A DNA stretch of 64,000 nucleotides from Nitrosomonas sp. (GCA_031316255.1 JALDQW010000001.1:1116001-1180000), one strand, 5' to 3'. Positions 10,306-22,600 are shown, numbered from the stretch's first letter. A program made the numbers and translations. The notes: a model not told the origin generated them from the sequence alone.

Positions 10306-11652
10306 ATGAATTCAACTGCGGATTTTGTCGCCTGGTTTCGCTCCGTCGCCCCTTATATAAATACATTCAGAGGAAAAGTCTTTGTTATTGGCATAAGTGG
10401 TGAAATGGTCACAGATGATAATTTCGTCAGCTTTGTCCATGATATAAATTTACTGGCCAGTCTGGGAGTGAAGCTGGTATTGGTATATGGCGCACGTCCG
10501 CAAATACTTCAGCGGCTCAACGAGAATCAACTCGAAATAAAGTTCGCATTGGGTAATCACATTACCGACACCGCATCGCTACAGTGTGTCAAAGAAGCCA
10601 TTGGACGCATTCATATTGAGATTGAAGCACAGTTATCCATGGGTTTACCGAATTCTCCGATGGCAAATGCAGCGATACATGTCGCCAGCGGCAATTTCGT
10701 CACCGCCTGCCCCTTTGGCATTATAAATGGCGTTGATTTTATGCATACCGGCAAAGTGCGCAAAATCAACGCCCACGCTATTCAACTTTGCCTGGATCAA
10801 GGTGATGTTGTTCTAATGCCGCCACTGGGATTCTCGCCTACCGGTGAAATTTTTAACCTGACTATGGAACATGTGGCAACTGAAGTCGCCATTGCGCTGA
10901 ATGCTGAAAAACTTATTTTTCTGCTGGATTCATTGGATGACAACAGCACTTCGCCCAACAAACAGAAAATTCTTCCACGTGAATTAACCGTTGCACAAAG
11001 CAAATCACTGCTGAGGCAGCAAGTAGAAAATACTCCAGTTGGCCTTTCCGAAGAAATTCAAATATTGCTTTCTTGCGCGATAAAAGCCTGTGAAACCAAA
11101 ATCTCTCGCACGCATCTGATCAGCCGCCATACAGATGGCGCCATTTTAAAGGAATTGTTTACGCATTACGGTTTTGGCTGCATGATTTCCCGTGAAACAC
11201 TGGAATCGCTTCGAAAAGCCCAAATTGAAGATGTGGGCACCATTCTACAACTGATAGAACCCCTTGAGACTGAAGGCATATTGGTCAGAAGGAATCGCGA
11301 ATTACTGGAAATCGAGATTGACCGCTTTATTGTATTTGAACATGACAACATGATTATCGGCTGCGCCGCGCTTTATCCTTTTTCTCAAGAGCGCGTCAGT
11401 GAATTAGCCTGTCTGGCTGTACACCCATCTTATCGTAACCAAGGCTATGGAAATCGATTATTGAAGACGATTGAAGATATTACCGTCTCCCAGGGCAATA
11501 ACAAGCTATTTGTATTGACCACACATGCAACGCATTGGTTTATCGAACATGGCTTTACCGAAACCTCATTGGCCGAATTACCCAAACTCAAAAAAGATTT
11601 ATATAATTACAAGCGCAAATCAAAAGTATTTATGAAAACACTCAAACTCTGA
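10306..11652 (+). CDS. argA: N-acetylglutamate synthase (classical ArgA)
   Basis: First enzyme of arginine synthesis, acetylating glutamate with acetyl-CoA. The 448-aa protein joins an N-terminal amino-acid-kinase domain (about 1-285, including KLVLVYGARPQI) to a C-terminal GNAT acetyltransferase domain (about 300-448, with the acetyl-CoA loop HPSYRNQGYGNRLL). In this classical form the kinase-like domain binds arginine for feedback control. Length fits the family. The ATG at 10306 is preferred, although the upstream ribosome binding site is weak. Confidence 0.93.
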   Translation: MNSTADFVAWFRSVAPYINTFRGKVFVIGISGEMVTDDNFVSFVHDINLLASLGVKLVLVYGARPQILQRLNENQLEIKFALGNHITDTASLQCVKEAIGRIHIEIEAQLSMGLPNSPMANAAIHVASGNFVTACPFGIINGVDFMHTGKVRKINAHAIQLCLDQGDVVLMPPLGFSPTGEIFNLTMEHVATEVAIALNAEKLIFLLDSLDDNSTSPNKQKILPRELTVAQSKSLLRQQVENTPVGLSEEIQILLSCAIKACETKISRTHLISRHTDGAILKELFTHYGFGCMISRETLESLRKAQIEDVGTILQLIEPLETEGILVRRNRELLEIEIDRFIVFEHDNMIIGCAALYPFSQERVSELACLAVHPSYRNQGYGNRLLKTIEDITVSQGNNKLFVLTTHATHWFIEHGFTETSLAELPKLKKDLYNYKRKSKVFMKTLKL

Positions 11653-11725
11653 TTTGGATACCGTGATATTTACTCGAGCGCTTTGATTCTTCATAATTAT
11701 AACTTTTTATTCCAAGGCATCTTCT

Positions 11726-11998
11726 ATGGCGAGAACTGTTAAATGCATCAAACTTGGGCACGAAGCTGAAGGACTGGATTTTAAGCCCTATCCAGGCGAA
11801 CTGGGTCAACGAATTTTTGAACAGATTTCAAAACAAGCCTGGAATGAATGGATCGAGCTTCAGACCATGTTGATCAATGAAAACCGGCTAAATCTATCCG
11901 ATAACAAAGCACGCCACTATCTTGCCGAACAAATGGAAGCACATTTTTTTGGTCAGGGCGCCGAGCAACCCGAAGGGTATGTATCACCCGAAAACTAA
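11726..11998 (+). CDS. yggX: Oxidative damage protection / Fe(II) trafficking protein YggX
   Basis: A 90-aa protein of the YggX family, which protects iron-sulfur enzymes from oxidative damage and may move ferrous iron. It has the conserved beginning [11 protein letters not shown], the single Cys7, and the core [20 protein letters not shown]. The size is exactly that of the family. It lies between argA and a CYTH protein in a compact plus-strand group. Iron protection suits an organism rich in haem and iron proteins, though that link is inference. Confidence 0.94.
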   Translation: MARTVKCIKLGHEAEGLDFKPYPGELGQRIFEQISKQAWNEWIELQTMLINENRLNLSDNKARHYLAEQMEAHFFGQGAEQPEGYVSPEN

Positions 11999-12014
11999 AA
12001 TAATTTAAAAGTGC

Positions 12015-12638
12015 GTGTCCACTGAAGTCGAACTCAAACTACGGTTTTCGCCGCAGTTTTCTGCCAGCATAAAACAGCTGCAATTGTTGAAAGATTTCAG
12101 TATCAGCAAACCAGTCAGTCAAAAACTGTATAGCATTTATTTCGATTCATCAGATTTTATACTGCAGAAACAACGTATTGCGTTACGTGTGCGAAAAGCA
12201 GGCGGTTTATGGATTCAAACAATCAAAAGTGGCGGCACAATTCAAGACGGACTTCATCAGCATAACGAATGGGAATATCCAATTGCTGATGACAATCCCG
12301 ATTTTTCACAAATACCTGATCAAGGCATAAAAAACTTCTTTGCTGACAGGAGACTTCGTCGTTCACTGCGCCCCATATTCATTACTGACTTTAATCGTAT
12401 CACCCATTTACTCGAACCCGAACAGGGTTTTAGACTCGAGTTTTGCATTGATGAGGGAAAAATTGTGGCCAATCAACGCATACTACCGATCTGCGAAATA
12501 GAACTTGAATTAAAATCCGGGAACACGGCCCAATTGTTTCAGTTTGCTGAAATGTTACAAAGAAGCTGCGCTTTCCCATTGACCCGGGAAAATACCAACA
12601 AAGCCATGCGCGGATATGCACTCTTGGTTGGGCAATAA
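12015..12638 (+). CDS. CYTH domain protein (probable inorganic triphosphatase)
   Basis: A 207-aa protein made of a single CYTH triphosphate-tunnel domain. The defining ExExK signature is at the N-terminus (EVELKL), and the strand pattern of charged residues continues with RVRKAGG, EWEYP, RLEFCIDEG and EIELELKSG. Enzymes of this family split inorganic triphosphate or related phosphate compounds with Mg. The sequence resembles the N-terminal half of E. coli YgiF but lacks the CHAD domain that would follow. The start is GTG at 12015, 16 bases after yggX; no ATG fits. Confidence 0.85.
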   Translation: MSTEVELKLRFSPQFSASIKQLQLLKDFSISKPVSQKLYSIYFDSSDFILQKQRIALRVRKAGGLWIQTIKSGGTIQDGLHQHNEWEYPIADDNPDFSQIPDQGIKNFFADRRLRRSLRPIFITDFNRITHLLEPEQGFRLEFCIDEGKIVANQRILPICEIELELKSGNTAQLFQFAEMLQRSCAFPLTRENTNKAMRGYALLVGQ

Positions 12639-12721
12639 TTTGTCTTGATGACTACAAGCACGAAGAATCTGGCACTCAAACCACAATTCTCCGTACTTGA
12701 AATTATTAGTTATCGCTCGCG

Positions 12722-13786
12722 CTATTTAATGACTGGATCTAGTTCACCTTTTGCATAGCGAGACGCCATATCGTCCAGTTGAATCGGTCTGATTTTGCTT
12801 GCTTGACCAGCACAACCAAAGGCTTCAAAACGCGCTTTACAAATATCTTTTGCTGCAACGGTCGCTTCCTTGAGGAATTTACGCGGATCAAAATTGCTTT
12901 TGTCCTGATTCATATGGCGACGAATCGCACCCGTCATTGCCAAGCGAATGTCCGTATCGATATTGACTTTACGCACACCATTCTTGATACCTTCCCGGAT
13001 TTCTTCAACCGGAACCCCATAGGTTTCTTTCATCTCACCGCCATACTGCCGAATAATGTCCAGCCATTCCTGCGGCACTGAGCTGGAACCATGCATCACT
13101 AAATGCGTATTCGGTATACGTTGGTGAATTTCCCGAATACGGTCAATGGCCAGAATATCACCTGTCGGCTTGCGCGTAAATTTATAAGCACCATGCGATG
13201 TACCAATTGCGATCGCCAGAGCATCGACACCGGTTTTCTTAACAAAATCAGCCGCTTCTTCCGGATCGGTCAACAGTTGATCATGCGACAGCTTGCCTTC
13301 AGCGCCATGACCATCTTCAGCCTCACCCATGCCGGATTCCAGGGAACCCAGACAGCCCAATTCTCCTTCAACCGAAACACCTACCGAATGTGCGATACTC
13401 ACGACTTCAGAGGTAACATTGACATTATATTCGTAAGATGAAGGTGTTTTAGCATCGGCTTCAAGAGATCCATCCATCATGACACTTGAAAAACCACTGC
13501 GGATCGCATTCACACAGACCGCTGGCGATGCGCCATGGTCCTGATGCATTACGATCGGAATATGTGGATACGCTTCTACAGCAGCCGCAATCAGATGACG
13601 CAAAAACGCTTCGCCTGCATATTTTCTAGCACCGGCTGAACCCTGCATGATCACCGGACTGTCGCATTCATCTGCCGCCTGCATAATGGCATGGATTTGC
13701 TCCAGATTGTTTACATTGAATGCTGGCAGACCATAATCGTTTTCTGCCGCATGATCCAAAAGTTGTCTTAATGATACAAGTGCCAT
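12722..13786 (-). CDS. cbbA: Fructose-bisphosphate aldolase class II, Calvin-cycle subtype
   Basis: Zinc-dependent aldolase that joins glyceraldehyde-3-phosphate and DHAP in the Calvin cycle and gluconeogenesis. The 354-aa protein has the class II motifs: the zinc-binding pair in VMHQDHGAS near 78-86, the GELGC segment near 140, and HGSSSVP near 232-238. The long form with [10 protein letters not shown] near the C-terminus is that seen in the CbbA subtype. The ATG at 13786 has an AAGGAGAG ribosome binding site. It is the last gene of tkt-gap-pgk-pyk-fba, with a 106-bp gap after pyk. The symbol fba is equally used. Confidence 0.95.
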   Translation of the reverse strand: MALVSLRQLLDHAAENDYGLPAFNVNNLEQIHAIMQAADECDSPVIMQGSAGARKYAGEAFLRHLIAAAVEAYPHIPIVMHQDHGASPAVCVNAIRSGFSSVMMDGSLEADAKTPSSYEYNVNVTSEVVSIAHSVGVSVEGELGCLGSLESGMGEAEDGHGAEGKLSHDQLLTDPEEAADFVKKTGVDALAIAIGTSHGAYKFTRKPTGDILAIDRIREIHQRIPNTHLVMHGSSSVPQEWLDIIRQYGGEMKETYGVPVEEIREGIKNGVRKVNIDTDIRLAMTGAIRRHMNQDKSNFDPRKFLKEATVAAKDICKARFEAFGCAGQASKIRPIQLDDMASRYAKGELDPVIK

Positions 13787-13892
13787 TTATCTCTCCTTCA
13801 TTAGATTTATCGAAATTTTGATTTTATAGAATGCCAAATATTCTCTGTATTTTTACGGACAATAAATCCGTCTTACGTGGACTTGAATGCCA

Positions 13893-15359
13893 TTATGCAT
13901 TTTCTGCTGCAATATCATCTTCTTTTTTTATACATTCGCCCACTCTGATAATTTTCATCGTATTGGTGCCACCTGCTTTCCCTATCGGCTCGCCTATCGT
14001 CATGACCATAATGTCCCCATTCCGTACAATCCCCCGATTAAGCAGTTCGTCCTCTGCACGTTCTAGAATAATTTCAGGATCATTGATCTCATGACCAAAC
14101 TCGACAGGATAGACACCCCTGAACAGGGTGACCTTACGCCGAGTACTCTCGTTTGGACTTAGCGCCACTATCGGTACTTTTGAACTTCTACGCGACATAA
14201 GCAATGCTGTCTCACCACTTTGCGTTAGCGCAGCAATGGCACGAATTTGCAGCCCACTGGCAGTAAACATGGTTGCTCTGGCAATGGCTTCCTCGATGGA
14301 AGCGGGGTGATTAGTCGGTTGTCGCCGTCTATCTCCGGTAACCAGATATTCCTTTTCCGCTTCAAGGCAAACCCTTGCCATCGCCGCAACTGATTCTACA
14401 GGATATTCGCCTGCTGCTGATTCAGCCGATAGCATGACGGCATCTGTTCCGTCCAATACCGCATTGGCCACATCCGATACTTCTGCACGCGTCGGAATCG
14501 GACTGGTAATCATCGATTCCATCATTTGTGTTGCGGTCACGACCAGTTTGTTGTTGTTCCGTGCATTTCGAATCATTTTCTTTTGTAAAGCAGGCACTGC
14601 CGCATCGCCCACTTCAACCGCCAGATCCCCCCTTGCAACCATTATCGCATCGGACGCCTCCAGAATATCCTCCAATGCAAGAATCGCCTCTGTACGTTCA
14701 ATTTTTGCCATGACAAGACTTTTTCCGCCTGCGGCCAGCATCATCTCACGCGCTTGCCTGATATCGTCACCTGATCGAACGAAAGAAACCGCCAAATAAT
14801 CCGCATTCATTTCGGCTGCAATTTTAATATCTTCTATGTCCTTTGCAGTCAAAGCCGGGGCGCCCAATCCACCCCCTTTGCGATTGATTCCCTTATTATT
14901 CGACAATACACCACCTTGCTCTACAACACAGATGATCTCATTGTTTTTTACCATGGACACATTCAATACAATACGACCGTCATCCAGCATGAGTGTCGCA
15001 CCCGGCTCTACATCATTGGGCAGCTCCTTGTAATCCAGACCCACTCTTTCCTGATTACCCAATTCACAGGTTGCATCGAGTATAAATGTGTCCCCGATTT
15101 CAAGCTTGATTTTGCCACCCTCAAATTTTCCAATACGTATTTTTGGACCTTGCAAATCGGCCAAAACACCGACAGTTTGTCCGAGCGAATGCGCAATTGA
15201 TCGCGTCATCTCGGCATGGTGTAAATGCTGCTCACGCGTTCCATGTGAAAAATTAATCCGCACCACGTCCACCCCTGCGCGTATCATTCGCTCTAGTACA
15301 CTCGGATTGGTACAACTTGCTGGGCCGAGTGTAGCGACAATTTTCGTTCGTCGGATCAT
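13893..15359 (-). CDS. pyk: Pyruvate kinase
   Basis: Makes pyruvate and ATP from phosphoenolpyruvate, drawing fixed carbon from the Calvin cycle into biosynthesis. The 488-aa protein begins with RRTKIVATLGPAS and has the active-site stretch VMAKIERTEAIL near 217-228 containing the catalytic Lys and Glu, followed by IMVARGDLAVEV and the K-binding and allosteric C-terminal domains. Length is normal. It follows pgk by 21 bases in the cbb operon, an arrangement recalled from other betaproteobacterial autotrophs. Confidence 0.96.
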   Translation of the reverse strand: MIRRTKIVATLGPASCTNPSVLERMIRAGVDVVRINFSHGTREQHLHHAEMTRSIAHSLGQTVGVLADLQGPKIRIGKFEGGKIKLEIGDTFILDATCELGNQERVGLDYKELPNDVEPGATLMLDDGRIVLNVSMVKNNEIICVVEQGGVLSNNKGINRKGGGLGAPALTAKDIEDIKIAAEMNADYLAVSFVRSGDDIRQAREMMLAAGGKSLVMAKIERTEAILALEDILEASDAIMVARGDLAVEVGDAAVPALQKKMIRNARNNNKLVVTATQMMESMITSPIPTRAEVSDVANAVLDGTDAVMLSAESAAGEYPVESVAAMARVCLEAEKEYLVTGDRRRQPTNHPASIEEAIARATMFTASGLQIRAIAALTQSGETALLMSRRSSKVPIVALSPNESTRRKVTLFRGVYPVEFGHEINDPEIILERAEDELLNRGIVRNGDIMVMTIGEPIGKAGGTNTMKIIRVGECIKKEDDIAAENA

Positions 15360-15380
15360 TTCTATTTTGATAAAAGAAAA

Positions 15381-16559
15381 TTATTTTGCACGCGCTTCAA
15401 GGATTTCAACCGCAGGCAGCTTTTTACCTTCCAGGAACTCGAGGAACGCACCGCCTGCCGTCGATATATACGATACCTTGTCGTATATATCATATTTCTG
15501 AATGGCTGCAATCGTATCGCCGCCACCGGCTAACGTGAATGCACTCGTTTCAGCAATTGCGCGCGCAATTTTTTCAGTACCCGCGCCAAATTGATCAAAC
15601 TCAAACACACCTACTGGACCATTCCAAACCACTGTACCCGCTTTCATAATAATATCTGCAAGCTCCTGCGCGCTTTTAGGGCCGATATCAAAAATCATAT
15701 CATCGTCTGCAACTGCATCAGCATCCTTTAATACAGCAGCTTCATTGGCATCAAATTTCTTACCCACTACTACATCGACAGCAATAGGAATGGATGCATT
15801 ACGCTGATTCATTTTTTCAATGAGCGATTTTGCCGTTGGAACAAGATCGTCCTCACATAACGATTTACCGATATTTTTGCCAGTTGCTTTCAAGAAGGTA
15901 TTGGCTATACCCCCCCCCACAACCAGTTGATCGACTTTTTCAGAAAGCGATTCCAGTACAGTCAGTTTTGTCGATACTTTTGACCCGCCAACAATCGCCA
16001 CCATGGGTCTTGCAGGATCGTGCAATGCTTTTGTTAATGCCTCGAGCTCCTCAGTCAATAGTATGCCGGCACAGGCAACAGGGGCATATTGCGCTATTCC
16101 ATAGGTTGACGCTTGTGCACGATGCGCCGTCCCAAAAGCATCCATAACAAAAATATCGCACAAACGCGCATATTTACGGGATGTTTCCTCCAAATTTTTC
16201 TTTTCGCCCTTATTGATGCGGCAGTTTTCCAAAACAACCAATTCCCCATCAGCCACATCAAAACCGCCATCCACCCAATCCTTGATCAATCGAACCGGAC
16301 TGTTTAACCGGGCCGCAATATTATCTGCAACAGGCTTCAGCGAATTCTCTTCCGACCATTCCCCTTCTTCGGGGCGGCCCAAATGCGAGGTAACCATCAC
16401 TTTTGCACCCGCGTTCAGGCAATGATTGATTGTAGCCATAGAGGCTGTAATACGCGCATCCGACGTTACCTTGCCATCCTTTACAGGCACATTCAGGTCG
16501 GAACGAATAAAAACACGCTTCCCCTTGAGATCAAGGTCAACAAGTTTGATAACAGACAC
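15381..16559 (-). CDS. pgk: Phosphoglycerate kinase
   Basis: Phosphorylates 3-phosphoglycerate with ATP in the reducing phase of the Calvin cycle. From the GTG at 16559 it is 392 aa, the usual length, starting [25 protein letters not shown]. This start has a GGAG ribosome binding site eight bases upstream; a longer open frame reaches 16601 but would add 14 non-homologous residues. The hinge and nucleotide site GGGDTIAAI lies near the C-terminus. It is the third gene of the operon (also called cbbK). Confidence 0.96.
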   Translation of the reverse strand: MSVIKLVDLDLKGKRVFIRSDLNVPVKDGKVTSDARITASMATINHCLNAGAKVMVTSHLGRPEEGEWSEENSLKPVADNIAARLNSPVRLIKDWVDGGFDVADGELVVLENCRINKGEKKNLEETSRKYARLCDIFVMDAFGTAHRAQASTYGIAQYAPVACAGILLTEELEALTKALHDPARPMVAIVGGSKVSTKLTVLESLSEKVDQLVVGGGIANTFLKATGKNIGKSLCEDDLVPTAKSLIEKMNQRNASIPIAVDVVVGKKFDANEAAVLKDADAVADDDMIFDIGPKSAQELADIIMKAGTVVWNGPVGVFEFDQFGAGTEKIARAIAETSAFTLAGGGDTIAAIQKYDIYDKVSYISTAGGAFLEFLEGKKLPAVEILEARAK

Positions 16560-16654
16560 GGTGAACTCCAGATTTGTCTTAAAATGAATAAAGGATAGCA
16601 TGGGCTACCCTTTATATTAATTGATAAAAACTGATTCAAGTAGTTGCTGCCGAT

Positions 16655-16670
16655 GACACTCTATAGTGTC
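16655..16670 (-). other. Hairpin between gap and pgk
   Basis: A perfect 6-bp stem with a 4-base loop (GACACT-CTAT-AGTGTC) in the 167-bp gap between gap and pgk. No T-run follows. It may affect mRNA processing or stability between the two cistrons. Confidence 0.35.
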
Positions 16671-16726
16671 CACTTCTCACATCAAGCCTATTTCTTTTAA
16701 CTACTCAAATACAAAAAAACCATATT

Positions 16727-17740
<1,014 letters not shown>

Positions 17741-17760
17741 TCAATAAAAATTCTGTAGTA

Positions 17761-17782
17761 GCAAGCGCCATCTGCGCCTTGC
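17761..17782 (-). other. Stem-loop between tkt and gap (possible attenuator)
   Basis: GCAAG-g-CGC pairs with GCG-CTTGC around a 5-base loop, giving 8 pairs with one bulge, 14 bases after the tkt stop. On the minus strand a TTTTT run follows about ten bases later. It could partly stop transcription after tkt, or mark a processing point. Confidence 0.4.
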
Positions 17783-17796
17783 AGTTTCAAATACGG

Positions 17797-19812
17797 TTAA
17801 AGCACACTCTTGACAGTTTTAACCACGTTGGCAACTGTAAACCCGAAGTGCTCAAATAAAACATTTGCTGGCGCAGATTCACCGAATGTATCTATGCCGA
17901 CAACAGCGCCCTCCAATCCAACATATTTGCGCCAATAGTCGCTCACACCTGCTTCAATCGCAACGCGTACAACACCCCTTGGCAAAACACTTTCCTTGTA
18001 TGCGCGATCCTGGCGGTCAAATACACCGGTGCAAGGCATGGAGACCACTCTCGCTTGAATGCCTTCTTTGACTAATTCTGCTTGCGCCTGAATGGCCAGA
18101 TCAACTTCGGATCCTGTTGCAATCAGTACTACTTGCGGCTTCCCATTTTCTGCTTCGGATAAGAGATAACCGCCTTTATCTATCAGCTTGATTGTAGCTG
18201 CATCACGTTTTTGGAATGGCAGGTTCTGGCGACTGAAAATCAGGGTCGACGGACCATCTGTTCGCTCAATAGAACGCGCCCAAGCTACGGTCGACTCAAC
18301 CGTATCACACGGCCGCCAGACATCCATATTGGGAATCAAGCGTAATGTTGACGTTTGTTCAACCGGTTGATGTGTTGGTCCATCTTCTCCCAGACCGATG
18401 GAATCATGTGTAAACACAAACAGATTGCGAATTTTCATCAACGCAGCCATGCGTAATGCATTACGCGCATACTCCGAAAACATCAGAAAGGTAGCGCCAT
18501 ATGGAATCAGGCCGCCGTGCAAAGACATACCGTTCATCATGGCACTCATACCGAATTCCCGAACGCCGTAATACACATAATTACCACCTGTTTCGCGACT
18601 CACACCTTTGGAACCCGACCATAGTGTCAAATTCGAACCGGCCAGATCCGCAGACCCTCCAATCAACTCTGGTAAAATGGGCGCCAATCCTTCAATGGCG
18701 TTTTGAGAAGCTTTACGGCTTGCTATTGTTTCTGCTTTGCCATTGACTTCGCTAATGACTGCTTCGACATGACTTGCCCAACTAGCAGGCAAGTCACCCG
18801 CCATCCGTCGTTTAAACTCAGCCGCTTCCGATGGATACTTGTTTGCATATTCAGCAAATTTTTCATTCCATTCACCTTCCAGTTGTTTACCTTTATCACG
18901 GGCATCCCAAGCACTGTAGACTTCATCTGGAATCTCAAATGGCGCATAATGCCAGCCGATATGTGGCCGTGTCGCAGCAATTTCGGCATCGCCCAAGGCC
19001 GCACCATGCACAGCATGTGTATTTGCCAAATTTGGAGAACCTAAACCGATAACTGTTTTGCAGCATATCATGCTGGGCTTGTCATTAACTCGCTTAGCCT
19101 CTTCAATAGCAGCTTCAATGGCAACAGGATCGTGTCCGTTCACATTGGGCACAACATGCCAGCCATATGACTCAAACCGCTTGGGCGTATCATCGGTAAA
19201 CCAGCCTTCGACATGCCCATCGATTGAGATACCGTTATCATCATAAAAACAAATCAACTTTCCTAAACCCAAAGTACCCGCAAGAGAACATGCTTCGTGG
19301 GAAATGCCTTCCATAAGACAACCATCACCCAGAAAAACATAGGTATGATGATTAACAATATCGAATCCCGGACGATTAAATTCTGCAGCCAACACTTTTT
19401 CAGCAACAGCCATACCTACTGCGTTGGTAATACCTTGACCCAATGGCCCTGTTGTTGTTTCAACTCCAGGTGTATAACCATATTCAGGATGTCCTGGCGT
19501 TTTAGAGTGAAATTGACGGAATTTTTTGATCTCTTCCATTGGCAAATCGTAGCCCGTCAAATGTAATAGCGCATAGATCAGCATTGATCCGTGACCATTT
19601 GATAACACAAAGCGATCCCGATCAGACCAGTTGGGATTGTCAGGATTATGCCGGAGATGATGTATCCATAATACCTCAGCGATTTCAGCCATGCCCATTG
19701 GCATGCCTGGATGACCGGAATTGGCCTTTTGCACGGCATCCATGGCCAGCGCCCTTACCGCACTGGTCAGATTCTTAAATACCGGCTCATTAAAATCTTT
19801 GAATGTATCCAT
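17797..19812 (-). CDS. tkt: Transketolase
   Basis: Thiamine-diphosphate enzyme that moves two-carbon units between sugar phosphates to regenerate ribulose-5-phosphate in the Calvin cycle. The 671-aa protein has the N-terminal [14 protein letters not shown] segment near 32-45, the ThDP motif GDGCLMEG near 157-164, the pyrimidine domain with [17 protein letters not shown] near 466-482, and a C-terminal domain. Length is typical. The ATG at 19812 has an AAGGGAG ribosome binding site and about 400 bp of AT-rich DNA upstream, so it is probably the first gene of the operon tkt-gap-pgk-pyk-fba. Confidence 0.96.
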   Translation of the reverse strand: MDTFKDFNEPVFKNLTSAVRALAMDAVQKANSGHPGMPMGMAEIAEVLWIHHLRHNPDNPNWSDRDRFVLSNGHGSMLIYALLHLTGYDLPMEEIKKFRQFHSKTPGHPEYGYTPGVETTTGPLGQGITNAVGMAVAEKVLAAEFNRPGFDIVNHHTYVFLGDGCLMEGISHEACSLAGTLGLGKLICFYDDNGISIDGHVEGWFTDDTPKRFESYGWHVVPNVNGHDPVAIEAAIEEAKRVNDKPSMICCKTVIGLGSPNLANTHAVHGAALGDAEIAATRPHIGWHYAPFEIPDEVYSAWDARDKGKQLEGEWNEKFAEYANKYPSEAAEFKRRMAGDLPASWASHVEAVISEVNGKAETIASRKASQNAIEGLAPILPELIGGSADLAGSNLTLWSGSKGVSRETGGNYVYYGVREFGMSAMMNGMSLHGGLIPYGATFLMFSEYARNALRMAALMKIRNLFVFTHDSIGLGEDGPTHQPVEQTSTLRLIPNMDVWRPCDTVESTVAWARSIERTDGPSTLIFSRQNLPFQKRDAATIKLIDKGGYLLSEAENGKPQVVLIATGSEVDLAIQAQAELVKEGIQARVVSMPCTGVFDRQDRAYKESVLPRGVVRVAIEAGVSDYWRKYVGLEGAVVGIDTFGESAPANVLFEHFGFTVANVVKTVKSVL

Positions 19813-20218
19813 TGATACTTACTCCCTTATTCCTTTTATTTATAATTATTAATAGTATATTCAATCCAAACGCTCGGTTTTCTTTCTTGAACAACCTTAT
19901 GCAGGCATTATCGCTTAAGATGACGCACGAGACAATATCAAAAAGTTTCACTGAGTGAATAAAGCAATGCATCATTTTTCTGAAAACCAGTACCCTGTTC
20001 GTTTTTTTTCTAGGATTGTTTCCAGGTATTTATTTTAAATAAAAATAGCATGCCATTTTTTGCCCCCTATACCGAACTTAAAATAGCAGCCGGAGGATTT
20101 TTCACGCAAAAACCTAATTTACACAAAATGCTATATTTCAAATGGGCAATGAAATTCCATCACAGCATTGGAGATTTTTTATCCATCTAAATATCTAAAT
20201 TGGGACTCAGCAGAAATC
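19813..20218. other. Gene-free stretch between lapA and tkt
   Basis: About 400 bases of AT-rich DNA. It lies downstream of lapA and upstream of tkt, so it should hold the lapA terminator and the cbb operon promoter, but I could not pick out a convincing one. No gene or RNA seen; lapB, which often follows lapA, is not here. Confidence 0.5.
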
Positions 20219-20425
20219 TTATTTTTTTTCGGACGATTTTCGTGGTGAAGTAAGAACTGTCAACAAAACCCCTAATCCGAAGAATATCAGCAAGACAACA
20301 CTTAAAGGCAGCTCCAATGACAGATCATGATAGTAATATAAGGATATCTTATCTGAATTAATCACAGAAAAACAAACCAAAACAACAAACAGGATTAAAC
20401 GCAGCAGCCATGTTATTAGTTGCAT
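20219..20425 (-). CDS. lapA: LapA-domain small membrane protein
   Basis: A 68-aa inner-membrane protein of the LapA (DUF1049) family: two hydrophobic helices at about 3-21 and 35-58 joined by a short loop containing INSDKISLYYY, then a short basic tail. In E. coli LapA works with LapB to control LPS synthesis through LpxC breakdown. The position after rpsA-ihfB matches the usual lapA neighbourhood, but no lapB follows. The ATG at 20425 was chosen; a GTG at 20443 would add six residues. Confidence 0.8.
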   Translation of the reverse strand: MQLITWLLRLILFVVLVCFSVINSDKISLYYYHDLSLELPLSVVLLIFFGLGVLLTVLTSPRKSSEKK

Positions 20426-20573
20426 AATAGACCAAACTCGCACATTTCAAGAAAGTTACAATTTAATAGAAATTAATTACTACGTATGCCATGTTTCAGC
20501 AAACGGGCAACAAATAAAAAACAACTATTTACGATTAATCACCCGTTTCGCTAGCATTAAAACAAAGAGTACA

Positions 20574-20858
20574 TCAACTCTTATAGTCTACTCGCTCTCT
20601 CATTTCTTTACCCGCCTTAAAATGTGGAACGTATTTCGCTGGAACATGCACCTTGTCACCTGATTTGGGATTCCGGCCAATTCGCGGCGGCCTATAATTC
20701 AAATCGAAGCTACCAAATCCACGAATTTCAATTCGTTGACCATCAGCCAAACTCTTTGCCATTGCATCAATGATCATTTTGACGGAAAGCTCGGCATCCT
20801 TTGCTACAAGCTGCGGGAAACGTGCCGCAAGCCGGGAAATCAGTTCAGATTTCGTCAT
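20574..20858 (-). CDS. ihfB: Integration host factor subunit beta
   Basis: DNA-bending protein of the HU/IHF family that pairs with IhfA. The 94-aa protein begins [15 protein letters not shown], typical of IhfB rather than HU, and carries the DNA-contacting arm [20 protein letters not shown] near 41-60. The ATG at 20858 has an AAGGA ribosome binding site and lies nine bases after the rpsA stop, the common rpsA-ihfB arrangement. Confidence 0.95.
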   Translation of the reverse strand: MTKSELISRLAARFPQLVAKDAELSVKMIIDAMAKSLADGQRIEIRGFGSFDLNYRPPRIGRNPKSGDKVHVPAKYVPHFKAGKEMRERVDYKS

Positions 20859-20867
20859 GAATATTCC

Positions 20868-22577
20868 TTATTGCTCTGTATTTTTACTATCCATTTTAGC
20901 TTTAAGCAGCGCGCCTAGACTTGTAGTTCCTGCATTTGCCGGCGCCTTAATTTTCTGCATTGCACTGGTTTCATCTGATTTATCTTTCGCCTTGATTGAC
21001 AGATTAATCGCACGATTCTTGCGATCCACATTGACGATCATGGTTTCGACTTTCTCACCCTCTTTCAAGTGAGCACGGATATCTTCGACTCGGTCACGAG
21101 ATATTTCAGATGCACGCAGATAACCGTCAATTTCATTAGTCAATGAAATCACCGCACCCTTTGCGTCTATGGATTTCACTGTTCCTTCAACTATGCTGTT
21201 TTTGTCATGCTCGGCAACAAAACTGTTAAAGGGATCGTCTTCCAGTTGCTTGATACCTAATGAAATACGTTCGCGCTCGACATCAATGGAAAGAATAACC
21301 GCCTCAACTTCGTCACCTTTTTTATAATTGCAAACCGCTTCTTCACCGGGTTGATTCCACGACAAATCCGACAAATGCACCAAACCATCAATATTACCTG
21401 GCAATCCGATGAAAACACCAAAATCAGTAATCGATTTAATCTGGCCTTTAACTTTATCGCCTTTTTCACGATTCATAGCAAATTCTTCCCATGGGTTAAC
21501 CTGACATTGTTTCATGCCCAGGGAAATACGACGACGCTCCTCATCAATCTCAAGTATCATCACTTCAACTTCATCACCCAACTGAACAACTTTGGATGGA
21601 TAAACGTTTTTATTGGTCCAATCCATTTCGGAAACATGCACAAGTCCTTCGATACCCTGTTCAATTTCTATAAAAGCACCGTAATCGGTCAGGTTTGTCA
21701 CTTTACCAAACAAACGCGTGCGCGGCGGATAACGGCGTGACAATCCTACCCATGGATCTTCGGTCAATTGCTTCATACCGAGCGAAACACGATTTTTTTC
21801 CTGATCAAACTTGAGCACTTTTGCGGTCACTTCATCACCGATATTAACAACTTCGGACGGATGCTTAACACGCCGCCAGGCCAGATCTGTTATATGCAAC
21901 AAACCGTCAATACCGCCCAAATCAACAAATGCGCCATAATCGGTTATATTCTTAACAATGCCATGCACAACTGAGCCTTCCTCAAGACTTGCCAACAGTG
22001 ATTCACGATCCGCGCCCTGGGTTTCTTCAAGTACAGCACGACGCGAAACGACCACATTGTTCCGTTTGCGATCAAGTTTAATAACCTTGAATTCCATTTC
22101 CTTATTTTCATACGGCGTCGTGTCTTTTACAGGCCGTATATCAACCAGTGAGCCGGGTAAAAAAGCACGAATACCATTGATCATGGCCGTCAAACCACCT
22201 TTTACTTTACCATTGACCATACCCGTAACAATTTTGCCGCTTTCCATCGCTTCTTCGAGTTCATGCCATGCAGTCAAACGTTTTGCTTTGTCACGGGATA
22301 ACCGCGTTTCTCCATATCCATCTTCTAACGTTTCTATGGCAACACTGACAAAATCTCCAGGTTTTACTTCAATTTCACCTTTATCGTTCTTAAATTCCTC
22401 AACGGGAATGAAGCTTTCCGATTTCAAACCTGCATTAACGATAACAATATTGTAGTCAACACGCACGACTTCAGCGGTGATAACTTCTCCAGCGCGCATT
22501 TCCTGGCGCGCAAGGCTCTCTTCAAACAGCTGGGCAAAACTTTCTGGGGAATTAGTTACGGTGGAAGCAGTAGTCAT
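20868..22577 (-). CDS. rpsA: 30S ribosomal protein S1
   Basis: RNA-binding ribosomal protein needed to start translation on most mRNAs. The 569-aa protein consists of six S1 repeats, visible as recurring blocks such as [49 protein letters not shown] and [25 protein letters not shown] (each under 26 residues apart in pattern G-x-F-V/I...GL-H-S/T-D). The length matches other proteobacterial S1 proteins. It sits in cmk-rpsA-ihfB. S1 is known to repress its own mRNA; the AT-rich leader with hairpins upstream would suit that, by inference. Confidence 0.97.
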   Translation of the reverse strand: MTTASTVTNSPESFAQLFEESLARQEMRAGEVITAEVVRVDYNIVIVNAGLKSESFIPVEEFKNDKGEIEVKPGDFVSVAIETLEDGYGETRLSRDKAKRLTAWHELEEAMESGKIVTGMVNGKVKGGLTAMINGIRAFLPGSLVDIRPVKDTTPYENKEMEFKVIKLDRKRNNVVVSRRAVLEETQGADRESLLASLEEGSVVHGIVKNITDYGAFVDLGGIDGLLHITDLAWRRVKHPSEVVNIGDEVTAKVLKFDQEKNRVSLGMKQLTEDPWVGLSRRYPPRTRLFGKVTNLTDYGAFIEIEQGIEGLVHVSEMDWTNKNVYPSKVVQLGDEVEVMILEIDEERRRISLGMKQCQVNPWEEFAMNREKGDKVKGQIKSITDFGVFIGLPGNIDGLVHLSDLSWNQPGEEAVCNYKKGDEVEAVILSIDVERERISLGIKQLEDDPFNSFVAEHDKNSIVEGTVKSIDAKGAVISLTNEIDGYLRASEISRDRVEDIRAHLKEGEKVETMIVNVDRKNRAINLSIKAKDKSDETSAMQKIKAPANAGTTSLGALLKAKMDSKNTEQ

Positions 22578-22600
22578 TATAAAAAATACCTGAAATTTTT

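Noticed and set aside
16559-16601. Longer pgk start
   Set aside because: The additional 14 residues lack homology, and the GTG at 16559 has a proper ribosome binding site.
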